Assembly: GCF_002556545.1 (NCBI RefSeq)
Contig: NZ_CP022685.1
Coordinates: 186,001 to 250,000, forward strand
DNA from: Streptomyces formicae
GTDB lineage: Bacteria; Actinomycetota; Actinomycetes; Streptomycetales; Streptomycetaceae
Length of the DNA: 64,000 bases
Reading direction: 5' to 3'
The stretch's first letter is position 1. Each line of letters begins with the position of its first letter. Of this stretch, positions 17,477 to 27,023 are shown piece by piece. The notes below the pieces were generated by a model. That model searched no databases. It was not told the origin of the DNA and saw only the letters and a program-made list of their open reading frames with translations. A program made the position numbers and the translations under genes.

Positions 17477-18652
17477 TCACCGGCTCCGGCACAGCTCCTG
17501 CCCCACCAGCGTGCTCATGGCCTCTCCCGTGCCCTTGCTGCCCTCTCCGGTGGCGTACACCACGGCGGTCCGGCTGCCGTCCCGGGTGACGCCACTCCAC
17601 ATGCGATAGCCAAGGAGTTCGCCCACGTGGCCGAAGTAGGTTCCGCCGCAGGGGAGTTCGATCTCGGCGATGCCCAGTCCGTACGCCACGCCCAGCTCGG
17701 GTGCGGTCATGGTGGTCGTCATCTCGTCGAGCCGCGCCGGGTCGAGCAGCCGTCCGCCGAGGAGGGCGGCATAGAAGCTGTTCAGGTCGTGCGTGGTGCT
17801 GATGATCGAGCCGGAGCCGACGGCCATGCTCGGGTTGAGTGCCGTGACGTCGATGCCAGGGCCGGTGCCCGCGCCGAACGCCGAGTAACCCCGGGCGTGC
17901 GGGCCCTGGATGAACGGAAAGGCGTCGGGCGCGCTCGTGTGCTTCAGTCCCAGCGGGCGGATGATCCTGTCCTTCACCTCGTCCGCCCACTTTTCACCGG
18001 TGGCCTTCTCGATGATCATCGCGGCGAGAACGTAGTTGGTGTTGGAGTACGACCAGCCCCGCCCCGGAGGAAAGGGGCGATCGTGCCGCATCGCCAGGCC
18101 CACCAGTTCCTCGGGGGTGTAGGTGCGGAACCGCTCGGCTCGGTAGCCCTTCGTGCTGTTCAGCGAAGGGATGTCCGGCTTGATGTCGGGGATGCCGCTG
18201 GTGTGTTGCAGCAGCTGCCGGACACTGATGTTCCTGCCGTCGTTGCCGTTGCCCTCGACCACTCCCGGCAGCCACTGCTCGACGGTGTCCTCCAGGGACA
18301 GGCGCCCCTCTTCGACGAGTTGCAGCACGACGGTGGCGGTGAAGGTCTTGGTGGCGCTGCCGATCCGGAACCTGCCGTCGCGCGGCATCGGCCGTTGAGT
18401 GCCCGACTCGGCCGTTCCGGCGCGTGCCGTGCCGTCCGCGTCCGGCGACGTCACCTCGGCGGACACCCCCACGGCCCCGGTGTCGCGGATCGCGTCCACC
18501 TCCTGTTGCAGCGGATCGGCCTGCTGGGGCCGCGCCGCCGGGGCAAGACCCGTCGCCGCCGCGGTCGTCAGTCCGGTCGATGCCGCGAGGACGACCGCGG
18601 CCAGGCCGGTCAGGACGAGTGGGCCACGGCGAAGCCGTCTTGGCGCATGCAT
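17477..18652 (-). CDS. Secreted S12-family serine hydrolase (DD-carboxypeptidase/beta-lactamase fold)
   Basis: 391 residues. Signal peptide about residues 1-40. Penicillin-binding motifs are complete: SxxK is Ser99-Ala-Thr-Lys102, YxN is Tyr202-Ser-Asn204 and the third motif is HVG within YFGHVGELLGY. This matches the Streptomyces R61 DD-carboxypeptidase class, which trims or transfers on D-Ala-D-Ala; some members are esterases or D-amino-acid amidases. Mature length suits R61. It lies about 170 bp downstream of the FG-GAP start, oriented the same way, with no sign of a shared operon. Confidence 0.88.
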   Translation of the reverse strand: MHAPRRLRRGPLVLTGLAAVVLAASTGLTTAAATGLAPAARPQQADPLQQEVDAIRDTGAVGVSAEVTSPDADGTARAGTAESGTQRPMPRDGRFRIGSATKTFTATVVLQLVEEGRLSLEDTVEQWLPGVVEGNGNDGRNISVRQLLQHTSGIPDIKPDIPSLNSTKGYRAERFRTYTPEELVGLAMRHDRPFPPGRGWSYSNTNYVLAAMIIEKATGEKWADEVKDRIIRPLGLKHTSAPDAFPFIQGPHARGYSAFGAGTGPGIDVTALNPSMAVGSGSIISTTHDLNSFYAALLGGRLLDPARLDEMTTTMTAPELGVAYGLGIAEIELPCGGTYFGHVGELLGYRMWSGVTRDGSRTAVVYATGEGSKGTGEAMSTLVGQELCRSR

Positions 18653-18861
18653 GGGAGATCCCCTTGCTGTTCAGCTCGCCCGCGCGTTCAGGGACCGCGC
18701 GGACCGCGTCCGGCGGCCGTCTCGCCCCTGGGCCGGTGGTCGTCGACCATCCCACCAGCGAGGAGAGAACCGGCCCATCCGGCTCTCCCCCGACGCGCCG
18801 ACGTGCTGCCCTCAGGGCGGTGCCGGGGGTTATCCCCCAGGACGGCCCGTTCCGGCGCGGC

Positions 18862-19212
18862 TCAGTCCCCCTGTGCCCAGGCCGCCACCGGAAGCGACAG
18901 ATAGACACCGAAGTCGCTCGGGCCGATCGCCGCCGTGATGCCCTCGTGCAAGCGGTCCACGCGCTCCTGGCGGTCGGCGGCCCTGCTCTCGAAGAACTTC
19001 GAGCGGATCTCGATCACGAAGTCCAGGCCACTGCGGTCGAAGGGGCCCAACTCCCGGAAGCGCAGCTCCACATCGCCCGGCTGAAGGTCCCCGTCGTAGG
19101 GCTCTTCGGGGCATTCCACGGCCAGGGACACCAAGTGCGGGAGCGCTGAACCCAGTTCGCGCAGCGTCGGCTCGGCGACGTGCGGCGCGTAGGTGATCTC
19201 GACGAGAGGCAT
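18862..19212 (-). CDS. Tautomerase/MIF-superfamily-like small protein
   Basis: 116 residues beginning MPLVEITYAPHV. Removal of Met would expose Pro as the catalytic base typical of 4-oxalocrotonate tautomerase and 5-carboxymethyl-2-hydroxymuconate isomerase relatives. The beta-alpha-beta pattern is visible (VELRFRELGPFD then DFVIEIRSKFFESRAADRQERVDRLHEGITAAI). No catabolic genes adjoin it; it is next to a TetR gene on the same strand. The match rests on the N-terminus and length, so substrate is unknown. Confidence 0.6.
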   Translation of the reverse strand: MPLVEITYAPHVAEPTLRELGSALPHLVSLAVECPEEPYDGDLQPGDVELRFRELGPFDRSGLDFVIEIRSKFFESRAADRQERVDRLHEGITAAIGPSDFGVYLSLPVAAWAQGD

Positions 19213-19221
19213 GTGATCATT

Positions 19222-19854
19222 CTATCGAGGGGGTACGGGTGGGCTCGGCCGCAGCCCTTCCAGGCAGGCCAGCGCCTCGTCGAGCGCGGCCGCGAAGTCC
19301 AAGTCCGGATCCTCGGCCCACTCCAGCGAGACCTGCAGCAGCACGCCGAACACGGCCCCGGTGTAGGCGCGCACCATGGCATCGCGCGGGTCGCGCCCCG
19401 CCCGCTTGGCCACCTGCTCGGAGAGGACCCGCATGCTCTGGGTGACATCGCCGAGGCTGGCGCCCCACAGTTCCGGCTCGGAGACGATGAGGACCCAGCG
19501 TTCGCGTTGCAGGGCCAACTCCTGCGCGGAGATGTCCTCCAGCATCGACCGGATCGTCTGCCGTTCGGCCTCGATCGTCGTCAGCTCGGGCGACTGCGCC
19601 TGGAACATCGCCGCGAAGGGCAGGTCGTACTCGCGGGAGAAGACCAGGTCCTGCTTGGTCGCGAAGTAGCGGAAGACGGTGCTGGGGGCGACCTCCGCGG
19701 CCTCGGCGACCTGTTCGACCGTCGTGGCCGCGTAGCCCCGCTCCCTGAACAGCCGCACCGCCTCCCGTTGGATGGCGGCCTTGGTCCGTGCCTTCTTGCG
19801 TTCTCTCAGGCCCGGCACCGATCCGGGCCGGTCAGGCTGCGTCTGCGGCTTCAT
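19222..19854 (-). CDS. TetR-family regulator coupled to the DHA2 exporter
   Basis: 210 residues from the ATG at 19854. The HTH is RTKAAIQREAVRLFRERGYAATTVEQVAEAAEVAPSTVFRYFATK split over residues about 18-65, ending with the usual FRYF. Its start lies 23 bases inside the end of the exporter gene, so translation is coupled and it must be co-transcribed with the pump it most likely represses. Probable operator at 21394-21427. An upstream start at 19893 is possible but would add unstructured sequence. Inducer unknown. Confidence 0.88.
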   Translation of the reverse strand: MKPQTQPDRPGSVPGLRERKKARTKAAIQREAVRLFRERGYAATTVEQVAEAAEVAPSTVFRYFATKQDLVFSREYDLPFAAMFQAQSPELTTIEAERQTIRSMLEDISAQELALQRERWVLIVSEPELWGASLGDVTQSMRVLSEQVAKRAGRDPRDAMVRAYTGAVFGVLLQVSLEWAEDPDLDFAAALDEALACLEGLRPSPPVPPR

Positions 19855-21367
19855 GCTCAGATTCTGCGTTCTGGGCGGCGCTCCGACCAACACGGCGCGG
19901 CAGCCACACCACGGCGATGAGCACGCCGAGCAGCCCCAGACCGCCGGACACGACCAGGACGACGTCCAGTCCGTGCACGAACGCGGCGCTCACCGAATCG
20001 GCGAGGGAGGAGGAGTGGGTCGCCCTGGCCACGGCGAGGCCGCCGAAGACGGACTCCTCGACCGCATCCTGGGCGCGCTCGGGCAGTCCGTCGAGTTCAA
20101 GACCGCCCCGGTAGCCGGAGTTGAGGATCGACCCGAGGATGGCCGCGCCGAAGCTGCCGCCGAGCGTACGGATGGACTGGTTGACGCCCGAGCCGACTCC
20201 CGCGCTGTCCTCGGAGAGGGTCCCGAGTGCCGCGTCCATGACGGTCGGCAGCGCGAAGCCGAGGCCGATTCCGTACACGGCCGTCCACGCGGCGGCGAGG
20301 CCCGTGCCGCTCCCGGTGTCCGTGGTGGCGCCGTAGAAGAGCCCCGCGGCCAGCAGCGCGAGCCCGAGTCCGACCGCGGCGCGCGGGCCGATCGCCTTGG
20401 CGAGCCTCGGGGCGACGGACACCCCCACGAGCAGCCCGCCGACCATCGGAAGGAGGCGGAATCCGCTGCCGAGGGCGTCGGTTCCCAGGATCGCCTGGTA
20501 GTACTGCGGCATCGTGAAGAGCACGCCGAACATGGTGAAGTTGATGACCGTGCCGAGCAGCGTGCCGGTGGTGAACCGGGCGGAGCGGAAGAGGGACAGG
20601 TCGACCAGCGGATCGGCGACCCGCCGCTCCCAGAGGACGAACACCACGAGCACGAGCAGACCGCCAAGGAGGGGTGCCAGCGTGGTGACGTCCGTCCAGC
20701 CCTTCTCGCCGCCCTGGATCACGCCGTAGGTCATCGCGGCCAGACCCGTGCTGGAGAACACCAGACCGCCCACGTCGAACCGTTTGGCCTCCTTGGACCT
20801 CGACTCCGGCAGCCAGGCGGACACGGCCAGGAAGGCGAGGATCACCACCGGCACGTTGATCAGGAACACCGATCCCCACCAGAAGTGGTTGAGAAGGTAC
20901 CCGCCCAGGATCGGCCCGAGCGGGTAGGCGAGCATCGCCGCGCCCGCGACCGCGCCGATCGCCTTGGGGCGCTCCTCGTCGGAGAACATCACCGGCAACA
21001 GCGAGAGCGTGGTCGGCATGATCAGCGCGGCGCCCAGGCCGAGGACGGCGCGGGCGCCGATGAACGTGCCGGGAGACGTGGCGTAGGCGCAGGCGAGCGA
21101 GGCCGCCCCGAAGAGCACCAGCGCGCCGAGCAGCACCTTCTTGCGCCCGTACCGGTCCCCCAGCATTCCGGCCGGGATCATGCCGGCGGCGAAGACCAGC
21201 GTGTACGACGTGACGAACCACTGGAGCTCGACGTTGTTCGCGCTCAGGTCATCGGCCATGACCGGCAGCGCCAAGCTCAGGATCGTCACGTCGAATCCCA
21301 CGACGAGGGACGCGAGTACGAGAGCACCGACGGCCCACCACCTGCGCGCGCCCGGATCTGCCGACAT
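19832..21367 (-). CDS. MFS exporter, DHA2/EmrB-QacA type (14 TM)
   Basis: 511 residues. The DHA2 signature near the N-terminus is LVVGFDVTILSLALPVMADDL, followed by the loop motif GMLGDRYGRKKVLLGALVLF and motif C-like GPILGGYLLNHFWWGSVFLINVP. About 14 spans are visible, with Asp in TM1 as in proton-coupled multidrug or antibiotic exporters. It forms an exporter-repressor pair with the overlapping TetR gene downstream. RBS region GGTGGTGGACC before the ATG is modest. Substrate could be an antibiotic or self-made metabolite; not determinable here. Confidence 0.92.
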   Translation of the reverse strand: MSADPGARRWWAVGALVLASLVVGFDVTILSLALPVMADDLSANNVELQWFVTSYTLVFAAGMIPAGMLGDRYGRKKVLLGALVLFGAASLACAYATSPGTFIGARAVLGLGAALIMPTTLSLLPVMFSDEERPKAIGAVAGAAMLAYPLGPILGGYLLNHFWWGSVFLINVPVVILAFLAVSAWLPESRSKEAKRFDVGGLVFSSTGLAAMTYGVIQGGEKGWTDVTTLAPLLGGLLVLVVFVLWERRVADPLVDLSLFRSARFTTGTLLGTVINFTMFGVLFTMPQYYQAILGTDALGSGFRLLPMVGGLLVGVSVAPRLAKAIGPRAAVGLGLALLAAGLFYGATTDTGSGTGLAAAWTAVYGIGLGFALPTVMDAALGTLSEDSAGVGSGVNQSIRTLGGSFGAAILGSILNSGYRGGLELDGLPERAQDAVEESVFGGLAVARATHSSSLADSVSAAFVHGLDVVLVVSGGLGLLGVLIAVVWLPRRVGRSAAQNAESEHEAADAA

Positions 21368-21393
21368 CGGGGTCCACCACCTTCTCGAACTTA

Positions 21394-21427
21394 TGAGAGT
21401 CGACTCTTTTTTCGGAGGCTACTCTCA
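21394..21427. promoter_or_regulatory. Operator/promoter region of the exporter-TetR operon
   Basis: AGAGTCGACTCT (21396-21407) is a perfect palindrome. TGAGAGT (21394-21400) and ACTCTCA (21421-21427) form a wider inverted pair, so the half-site ACTCTC occurs three times, in an AT-rich pocket upstream of the exporter start. A minus-strand -10-like CATAAG overlaps the edge. The arrangement fits TetR-type autorepression. Confidence 0.6.
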
Positions 21428-21430
21428 TTT

Positions 21431-22276
21431 TCACGGGATGGCGAGCAGCCCCACCTCCAGATCGGCGACCACGCCGTAGTGATCGCTCGCCCACACGCCC
21501 TCGACCGGCTCGTCGAGGACGAGTTCGGCGCCGCGCACCCGTGCGTACGCGTGCGGGTGCGCGTGCGTCGAGCCGACGAAGACGTAGTCGAAGCGGCTGC
21601 GATGACCGGGCTGGCGGACCAGACGGCCGATGTCCTCGGCCGCCCGGGGGTTGTCGGCGGACCACGTGTGTCCGGGACCGGAGCCCGCGATCCGCCAGGC
21701 GTCGTGGAAGTGCGTGCTGCGCCCCGACAGAGACTGCCGCCCCGTCAGGTACCGGATGCTCGATGCCTCGGGATCCGCGTTGAAGTCACCGGCCATGATC
21801 GTGGGCAGGGCGGTCCTGTGCCGGGCGTCCAGATCGCTCAAGGCCAGTACCTGACGCTCCCGTTGGGCCTCCATGTCGAGCCGGAAGGACGTCGTGGGCG
21901 CGATGAACAGCACGTCTCCGAGCTGTTCGGGCAGCGGCACCAGCGCAGCGAGCGTGAGCCAGGGGACGTCAGGGGCGTCCGTGCCCCGCTGGTCGAGGAC
22001 TTCGACGACGCGGTGCGGCGCGCGCGTCGCGATCGCCGTGCCGCCGAACCGGTCGGCATGGGGCGGCGTCACCGCGGCCGTCTGCGACTGGTGGGTGCCG
22101 TGCAGCCCGGTTCCTTCGATGAGGCGGGGCAGTTGGCCGGGCAGCACCTCCTGCAGGGCGAGGACATCCGGTGCGAGCCGCCGCAGTTCGGCGTTGATCA
22201 GCGCCTCCCGCGCGGCGGCGTCGCCCCGGTTGTTCCATACGTTCAAGGTCATGACGCGCAGATCCGCCACCACCAC
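21431..22276 (-). CDS. Endonuclease/exonuclease/phosphatase (EEP) family hydrolase
   Basis: 281 residues. The EEP fold is clear: LRVMTLNVWN (metal Asn), LALQEVLPG (metal Glu), MAGDFNADPE (Asp/Asn), and the terminal SDHYGVVADL (Asp-His pair). No signal peptide is seen, so it is intracellular. Family members cleave phosphodiesters in nucleic acids, phosphoinositides or sphingomyelin. GTG codons at 22276, 22273 and 22270 are all possible; the AAAGGA site best fits the last. It lies 27 nt downstream of the YceI gene and probably shares its transcript from the ECF41 promoter upstream. Confidence 0.88.
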   Translation of the reverse strand: MVVADLRVMTLNVWNNRGDAAAREALINAELRRLAPDVLALQEVLPGQLPRLIEGTGLHGTHQSQTAAVTPPHADRFGGTAIATRAPHRVVEVLDQRGTDAPDVPWLTLAALVPLPEQLGDVLFIAPTTSFRLDMEAQRERQVLALSDLDARHRTALPTIMAGDFNADPEASSIRYLTGRQSLSGRSTHFHDAWRIAGSGPGHTWSADNPRAAEDIGRLVRQPGHRSRFDYVFVGSTHAHPHAYARVRGAELVLDEPVEGVWASDHYGVVADLEVGLLAIP

Positions 22277-22303
22277 GTCCTTTCTGTGTGTGGTCCACTC
22301 CCC

Positions 22304-22846
22304 TCACAACCGCCGGATTACGGTGGCGTCGATCTCGAGCACCACCAGCGGGCTCACCATGGCCGTCGTGAGGAGGTTCCAGTTCACGCCCCAGTCGTTC
22401 CTGTCGATGGTGGCGCCGCACGTGAAGCCCAGCCGGAGCCCGCCCCGCGCGTCGTCCTCCGCACCGCTCAGCTCGACGTCCACGGTCACGGGCCTGGTCA
22501 CCCCGCGCAGTGTCAGATCGCCCATGACCTCGAAGGCCGTGTCGTCGACCTGCCGCACCTCGCTCGAGGTGAAGGTCATCTCCGGGTGATCGGCCGCGTC
22601 GAGGAACCGCGTGCGCAGCAGGTCGTCGCGCTGCCGGTTGCCGGTCCGGACGCTCGCGGCCGGGATCACGATCCGCACGCCGGACCGCGACGGATCCTCT
22701 CCGTCCACGCGTACGACGCCCTCGCACTCCTCGAACTCCCCCCGCACCCTGGAGGCCATCCGGTGCCGGGCGACGAGCCCGATCCTGGTGCGGGCGGCGT
22801 CCAGGGCGTACTCCCCGGTCAGTTCGTCGAATCTGGTGATGGACAT
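22304..22846 (-). CDS. YceI-family lipid-binding-like protein
   Basis: 180 residues. The order of motifs is that of YceI: GEYALDAARTRIGLVARH, then VRIVIPAASVRTGNRQRDDLLRTRFLDAADHPEMTFTSSEV, then GDLTLRGVTRPVTVDVEL and DRNDWGVNWN. YceI proteins form a lipocalin-like barrel that binds polyprenoid chains. No signal peptide is present, so this member is cytoplasmic, as is common in actinobacteria. ATG at 22846 with GGGAGG. It sits 71 nt after the AhpD-like gene and is probably part of the same sigma-driven unit. Confidence 0.92.
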   Translation of the reverse strand: MSITRFDELTGEYALDAARTRIGLVARHRMASRVRGEFEECEGVVRVDGEDPSRSGVRIVIPAASVRTGNRQRDDLLRTRFLDAADHPEMTFTSSEVRQVDDTAFEVMGDLTLRGVTRPVTVDVELSGAEDDARGGLRLGFTCGATIDRNDWGVNWNLLTTAMVSPLVVLEIDATVIRRL

Positions 22847-22917
22847 GTCGGTCCCTCCCGGGGAGCCATGTGGTGGTGGATTCCTGGGAGTTGTCCGCGT
22901 GGTCCCAGGTGGCGCGA

Positions 22918-23391
22918 TCAGCCGAACTGACCGGGCTTGTAGTCGCCGGCGGGCTGCTGGACCAGCACGTTCAGACGGTTGAAGGCGTTGATGAGCGTGA
23001 TCACCGACACCAACGCGGCGAGCTGGTCCTCGTCGTAGTACTTGGCGGCCTCGGCCCATGCCTCGTCGCTGACGCCCTGGGACGCGTCGGCGATGCGGGT
23101 GCCCTGCTCCGCCAGCTCGAGGGCGGCACGTTCGGCGTCGGTGAAGACGGTGGCCTCCCGCCAGGTCGCCACGAGGTTCAGGCGGATCGCGCTCTCACCC
23201 GCGTGCGTCGCGTCCTTGGTGTGCATGTCGACGCAGAAGGCACAGCCGTTGATCTGGCTGGCGCGGAGCGCCACGAGTTCCGGCGTCGCGGGCGGCAGGG
23301 TCGTCTGCGCGAGCCCCGCTGCCGCGGCCGCGAGGTGCTTCACGACCTTCGCCGAGACCGGATTGGTGAGGATGTCGATTCGGGCCTGCAT
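22918..23391 (-). CDS. Carboxymuconolactone decarboxylase/AhpD-like protein (COE-type partner of ECF41)
   Basis: 157 residues. The redox-active CxxC is in NGCAFCVDMHTKDA near residues 49-52, with the following His and acidic residues of AhpD-like alkylhydroperoxidase domains. ECF41 sigma factors are known to sit beside and control a COE gene (carboxymuconolactone decarboxylase, oxidoreductase or epimerase); this gene diverges from just such a sigma factor and has its own matching promoter in the shared intergenic DNA. ATG at 23391 with AAGGAG. The physiological substrate of these COE proteins is not known; a peroxide-related role is inferred from the CxxC. Confidence 0.93.
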   Translation of the reverse strand: MQARIDILTNPVSAKVVKHLAAAAAGLAQTTLPPATPELVALRASQINGCAFCVDMHTKDATHAGESAIRLNLVATWREATVFTDAERAALELAEQGTRIADASQGVSDEAWAEAAKYYDEDQLAALVSVITLINAFNRLNVLVQQPAGDYKPGQFG

Positions 23392-23429
23392 GAGGGATCT
23401 CCTTAGGTCACTTGTTCGTCCAGGAGTAC

Positions 23430-23454
23430 GACGAGACAGCCGAGCGGAATGTGA
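23430..23454 (-). promoter_or_regulatory. ECF41-type promoter for the AhpD-like gene
   Basis: On the minus strand TCACA (23454-23450), 16 nt, CGTC (23433-23430). This fits the ECF41 pattern TGTCACA-N16-CGTC except for the first two bases. It is an exact mirror of the promoter on the other strand, with a 16-bp inverted repeat at 23426-23441 and 23482-23497 and an 8-bp pair ATGTGAGG/CCTCACAT at 23449-23456 and 23467-23474. Confidence 0.75.
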
Positions 23455-23468
23455 GGCGCGCGCCCACC

Positions 23469-23493
23469 TCACATGTCGCGGGGCTGTCTCGTC
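23469..23493 (+). promoter_or_regulatory. ECF41-type promoter for the sigma factor gene (autoregulation)
   Basis: TCACA (23469-23473), 16 nt, CGTC (23490-23493) on the plus strand, identical in layout to the divergent promoter. Transcription would start about 70 bases before the sigma factor ATG. It implies that the sigma factor switches on itself and the AhpD-YceI side together. Confidence 0.75.
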
Positions 23494-23567
23494 GTACGGG
23501 TGAGGACAGCTGTCGTGCGGATCACGAGGGGCAGGACAGCAGGGACGGCCAAGGGAGCGACGACACC

Positions 23568-24506
23568 ATGAACACCCCATCCGAGCCGGACGGGAGCGGC
23601 CCGCTCGACCCGGGCCTGAGCGCGGTCATCAGCGAGCGGCGTCAACTGATCAACGTCGCCTACCGGCTGCTCGGCTCGGTGGCCGACGCCGAGGACGTCG
23701 TACAGGAGACGTACGCGCGGTGGTACGCCATGTCACCCCGCGAGCAGGACGCCATCAAGTCCCCCGGCGGCTGGCTCACCAAGGTCGCGGGCCGCATCTG
23801 CCTCGACCAGCTCGGCTCGGCGCGGGCGCGACGCGAGACGTACGTGGGCGAGTGGATCCCGGAGCCGGTGCCCGACCCCACCGAGTGGATCGGCGGGCGT
23901 CCCGCCGGGCGGACGGCGGACCCCGCCGACCGCGTCACGCTCGACGAGTCGATCAGCATGGCGTTCCTCGTCGTCCTGGAGTCGATGACGCCGGCCGAGC
24001 GCGTCGCGTTCGTGCTCCACGACGTCTTCCGCTACTCCTTCGCCGAAGTCGCCGACATCGTCGGCCGGACCCCGGCGGCCTGCCGCCAGCTGGCCTCGTC
24101 GGCCCGCCGCCGCATCCGCGCGTCGCACGCCCGCGCGACGCCCGCGGCCCGACGCGCCGACCTCGTCAGGGACTTCAAGCAGGCGTGGGAGGCCAAGGAC
24201 ATCGACGCCCTCATCGGCCTGCTCGATCCGGAAGCGACGGCCCTCGCCGATGGCGGCGGCCTGGTCAACGCCGTGCCGCACCCGCTCGGCGGCGGCGAGC
24301 GGATCGCGCGCTACCTGATCGCCGCCACCGCCCTGACGAGCGGTCAGACGATCCTGGAGCGAACGGTCAACGGCCAGCCGGGGCTCGTCTTCCAGCAGGA
24401 CGGCGTCACCGTGTCGGTCATCGCGTTCGACTTCGCGGACGACCGGATCACGAGCCTGTGGGGCGTACGGAACCCCGAGAAGCTCAGGAAGTGGACGACG
24501 GCCTGA
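23568..24506 (+). CDS. sigJ: ECF sigma factor, ECF41/SigJ type with SnoaL-like C-terminal domain
   Basis: 312 residues. Sigma region 2 (RRQLINVAYRLLGSVADAEDVVQETYARWY) and region 4 (MTPAERVAFVLHDVFRYSFAEVADIVGRTPAACRQLASSARRRI) are intact. The ECF41 hallmarks are all present: WIPEP (about residues 96-100) in the linker, ADGGG (227-231) and NPEKL (302-306) in the SnoaL-like extension. In this group the C-terminal domain acts in cis as a built-in activator and inhibitor, so no separate anti-sigma factor is needed, and none is found beside it. ATG at 23568; leader about 70 nt from the predicted promoter. The signal it senses is unknown. Confidence 0.95.
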   Translation: MNTPSEPDGSGPLDPGLSAVISERRQLINVAYRLLGSVADAEDVVQETYARWYAMSPREQDAIKSPGGWLTKVAGRICLDQLGSARARRETYVGEWIPEPVPDPTEWIGGRPAGRTADPADRVTLDESISMAFLVVLESMTPAERVAFVLHDVFRYSFAEVADIVGRTPAACRQLASSARRRIRASHARATPAARRADLVRDFKQAWEAKDIDALIGLLDPEATALADGGGLVNAVPHPLGGGERIARYLIAATALTSGQTILERTVNGQPGLVFQQDGVTVSVIAFDFADDRITSLWGVRNPEKLRKWTTA

Positions 24507-24610
24507 CCGCGGTCTGCTCCTCGTCGGTGCCGGAGTGACGGACAGCACCGGGAAGCGGGCAAAAAGAAGGACAAGAAGCTCACCCGCTCCTTGCCACTCT
24601 TAACTTATAG

Positions 24611-26167
<1,557 letters not shown>

Positions 26168-26187
26168 CCGGTCATGCGGCGATCGGG

Positions 26188-26221
26188 CCCGCGGTGGGCG
26201 GCGCGTGCCGTCCACCGCGGG
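26188..26221. terminator. Terminator between rox and the methyltransferase gene
   Basis: CCCGCGGTGG (26188-26197) pairs with CCACCGCGGG (26212-26221) around a 14-nt loop, between convergent genes. Confidence 0.65.
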
Positions 26222-26227
26222 GCGCGC

Positions 26228-27007
26228 TCACAGCCGTCGGACGCGCAGCACCCCGGTCCGCATCGGCAGGGTGAACTCACCGCGAGCGGTCGCCGGTGCG
26301 CTCGCGAGGAACGCGCGGATCCGGGCCAGCGCGGCCTGTTGTTCCTCTTCCGGCATGACCAGCATCCCCGCGCGCGTGGCGATGGTCTCGACGAGGGAGT
26401 CGGCGGTGCGGCGCTGCCCGTGCGGGAAGTCCGCCTGCTCCGGTGCGCCGAACCGGGTGGCCGCGCCGGTCTTCGGGCGATGCAGGTCGGCCGTCTCGGC
26501 GCGCCAGCTCGCCGGGGTGTCGCGCGGGCCCACGGCCGCCTTTCCGCTGACGCGGGCGAGCCCGGCGACCCACTCGACCTGGTCGTCCATGAGGTTCCAC
26601 AGACCGGCGAGTACGCCTCCGGGGACGAGGACCCTGGCGATCTCGGGCCCGGCGAGGGCCATGTCGAACCAGTGCAGGGCGTTGCCCGCGAGCACGGCGT
26701 CCACGGACGCGTCCGGCAGCGGAATCGCCTCGGCGCTGCCCGGCAGGGCACGGACGCCCGGCAGCGAGCGGCTCAGCTCGCCCAGCATGGCCGGATCGGG
26801 CTCGACCGCGATGACGTCGGCCCCCAGATCGACCAGCGTGGCGGTCAACTTGCCCGTTCCCGCGCCGAGATCGAGCACGCGCGGTCCTGGCGAAGGTTCG
26901 AGCGCCCAGCGCACCGCGGTCCGCGCGTAGTCGGGACGGTGTTCCGCATACGCGGCCGCCGCCGCCCCGAACGACGAGGCGTGGAGCGGCAGTTCATCCT
27001 GATCCAT
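26228..27007 (-). CDS. Class I SAM-dependent methyltransferase
   Basis: 259 residues. SAM-binding motif I is VLDLGAGTGKLTATLVDLGADVIAVEPD, motif II is AVLAGNALHWFDM and the post-motif LVPGGVLAG follows, the pattern of ubiquinone/menaquinone-biosynthesis-like (Methyltransf_11) enzymes. A small substrate is likely, but nothing identifies it. ATG at 27007 with GGAGATC upstream. It lies 17 nt after the FtsX-type permease stop on the same strand and may be the last gene of the ABC transporter operon. Confidence 0.88.
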   Translation of the reverse strand: MDQDELPLHASSFGAAAAAYAEHRPDYARTAVRWALEPSPGPRVLDLGAGTGKLTATLVDLGADVIAVEPDPAMLGELSRSLPGVRALPGSAEAIPLPDASVDAVLAGNALHWFDMALAGPEIARVLVPGGVLAGLWNLMDDQVEWVAGLARVSGKAAVGPRDTPASWRAETADLHRPKTGAATRFGAPEQADFPHGQRRTADSLVETIATRAGMLVMPEEEQQAALARIRAFLASAPATARGEFTLPMRTGVLRVRRL

Positions 27008-27023
27008 AAGCGATCTCCGTTTC

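Noticed and set aside
15926..22930. Long plus-strand open frames at 15926-18904 and 19772-22930
   Set aside because: They run antisense through the FG-GAP, S12, TetR, MFS, EEP and YceI genes, each of which has clear motifs. High GC removes stop codons from such frames.
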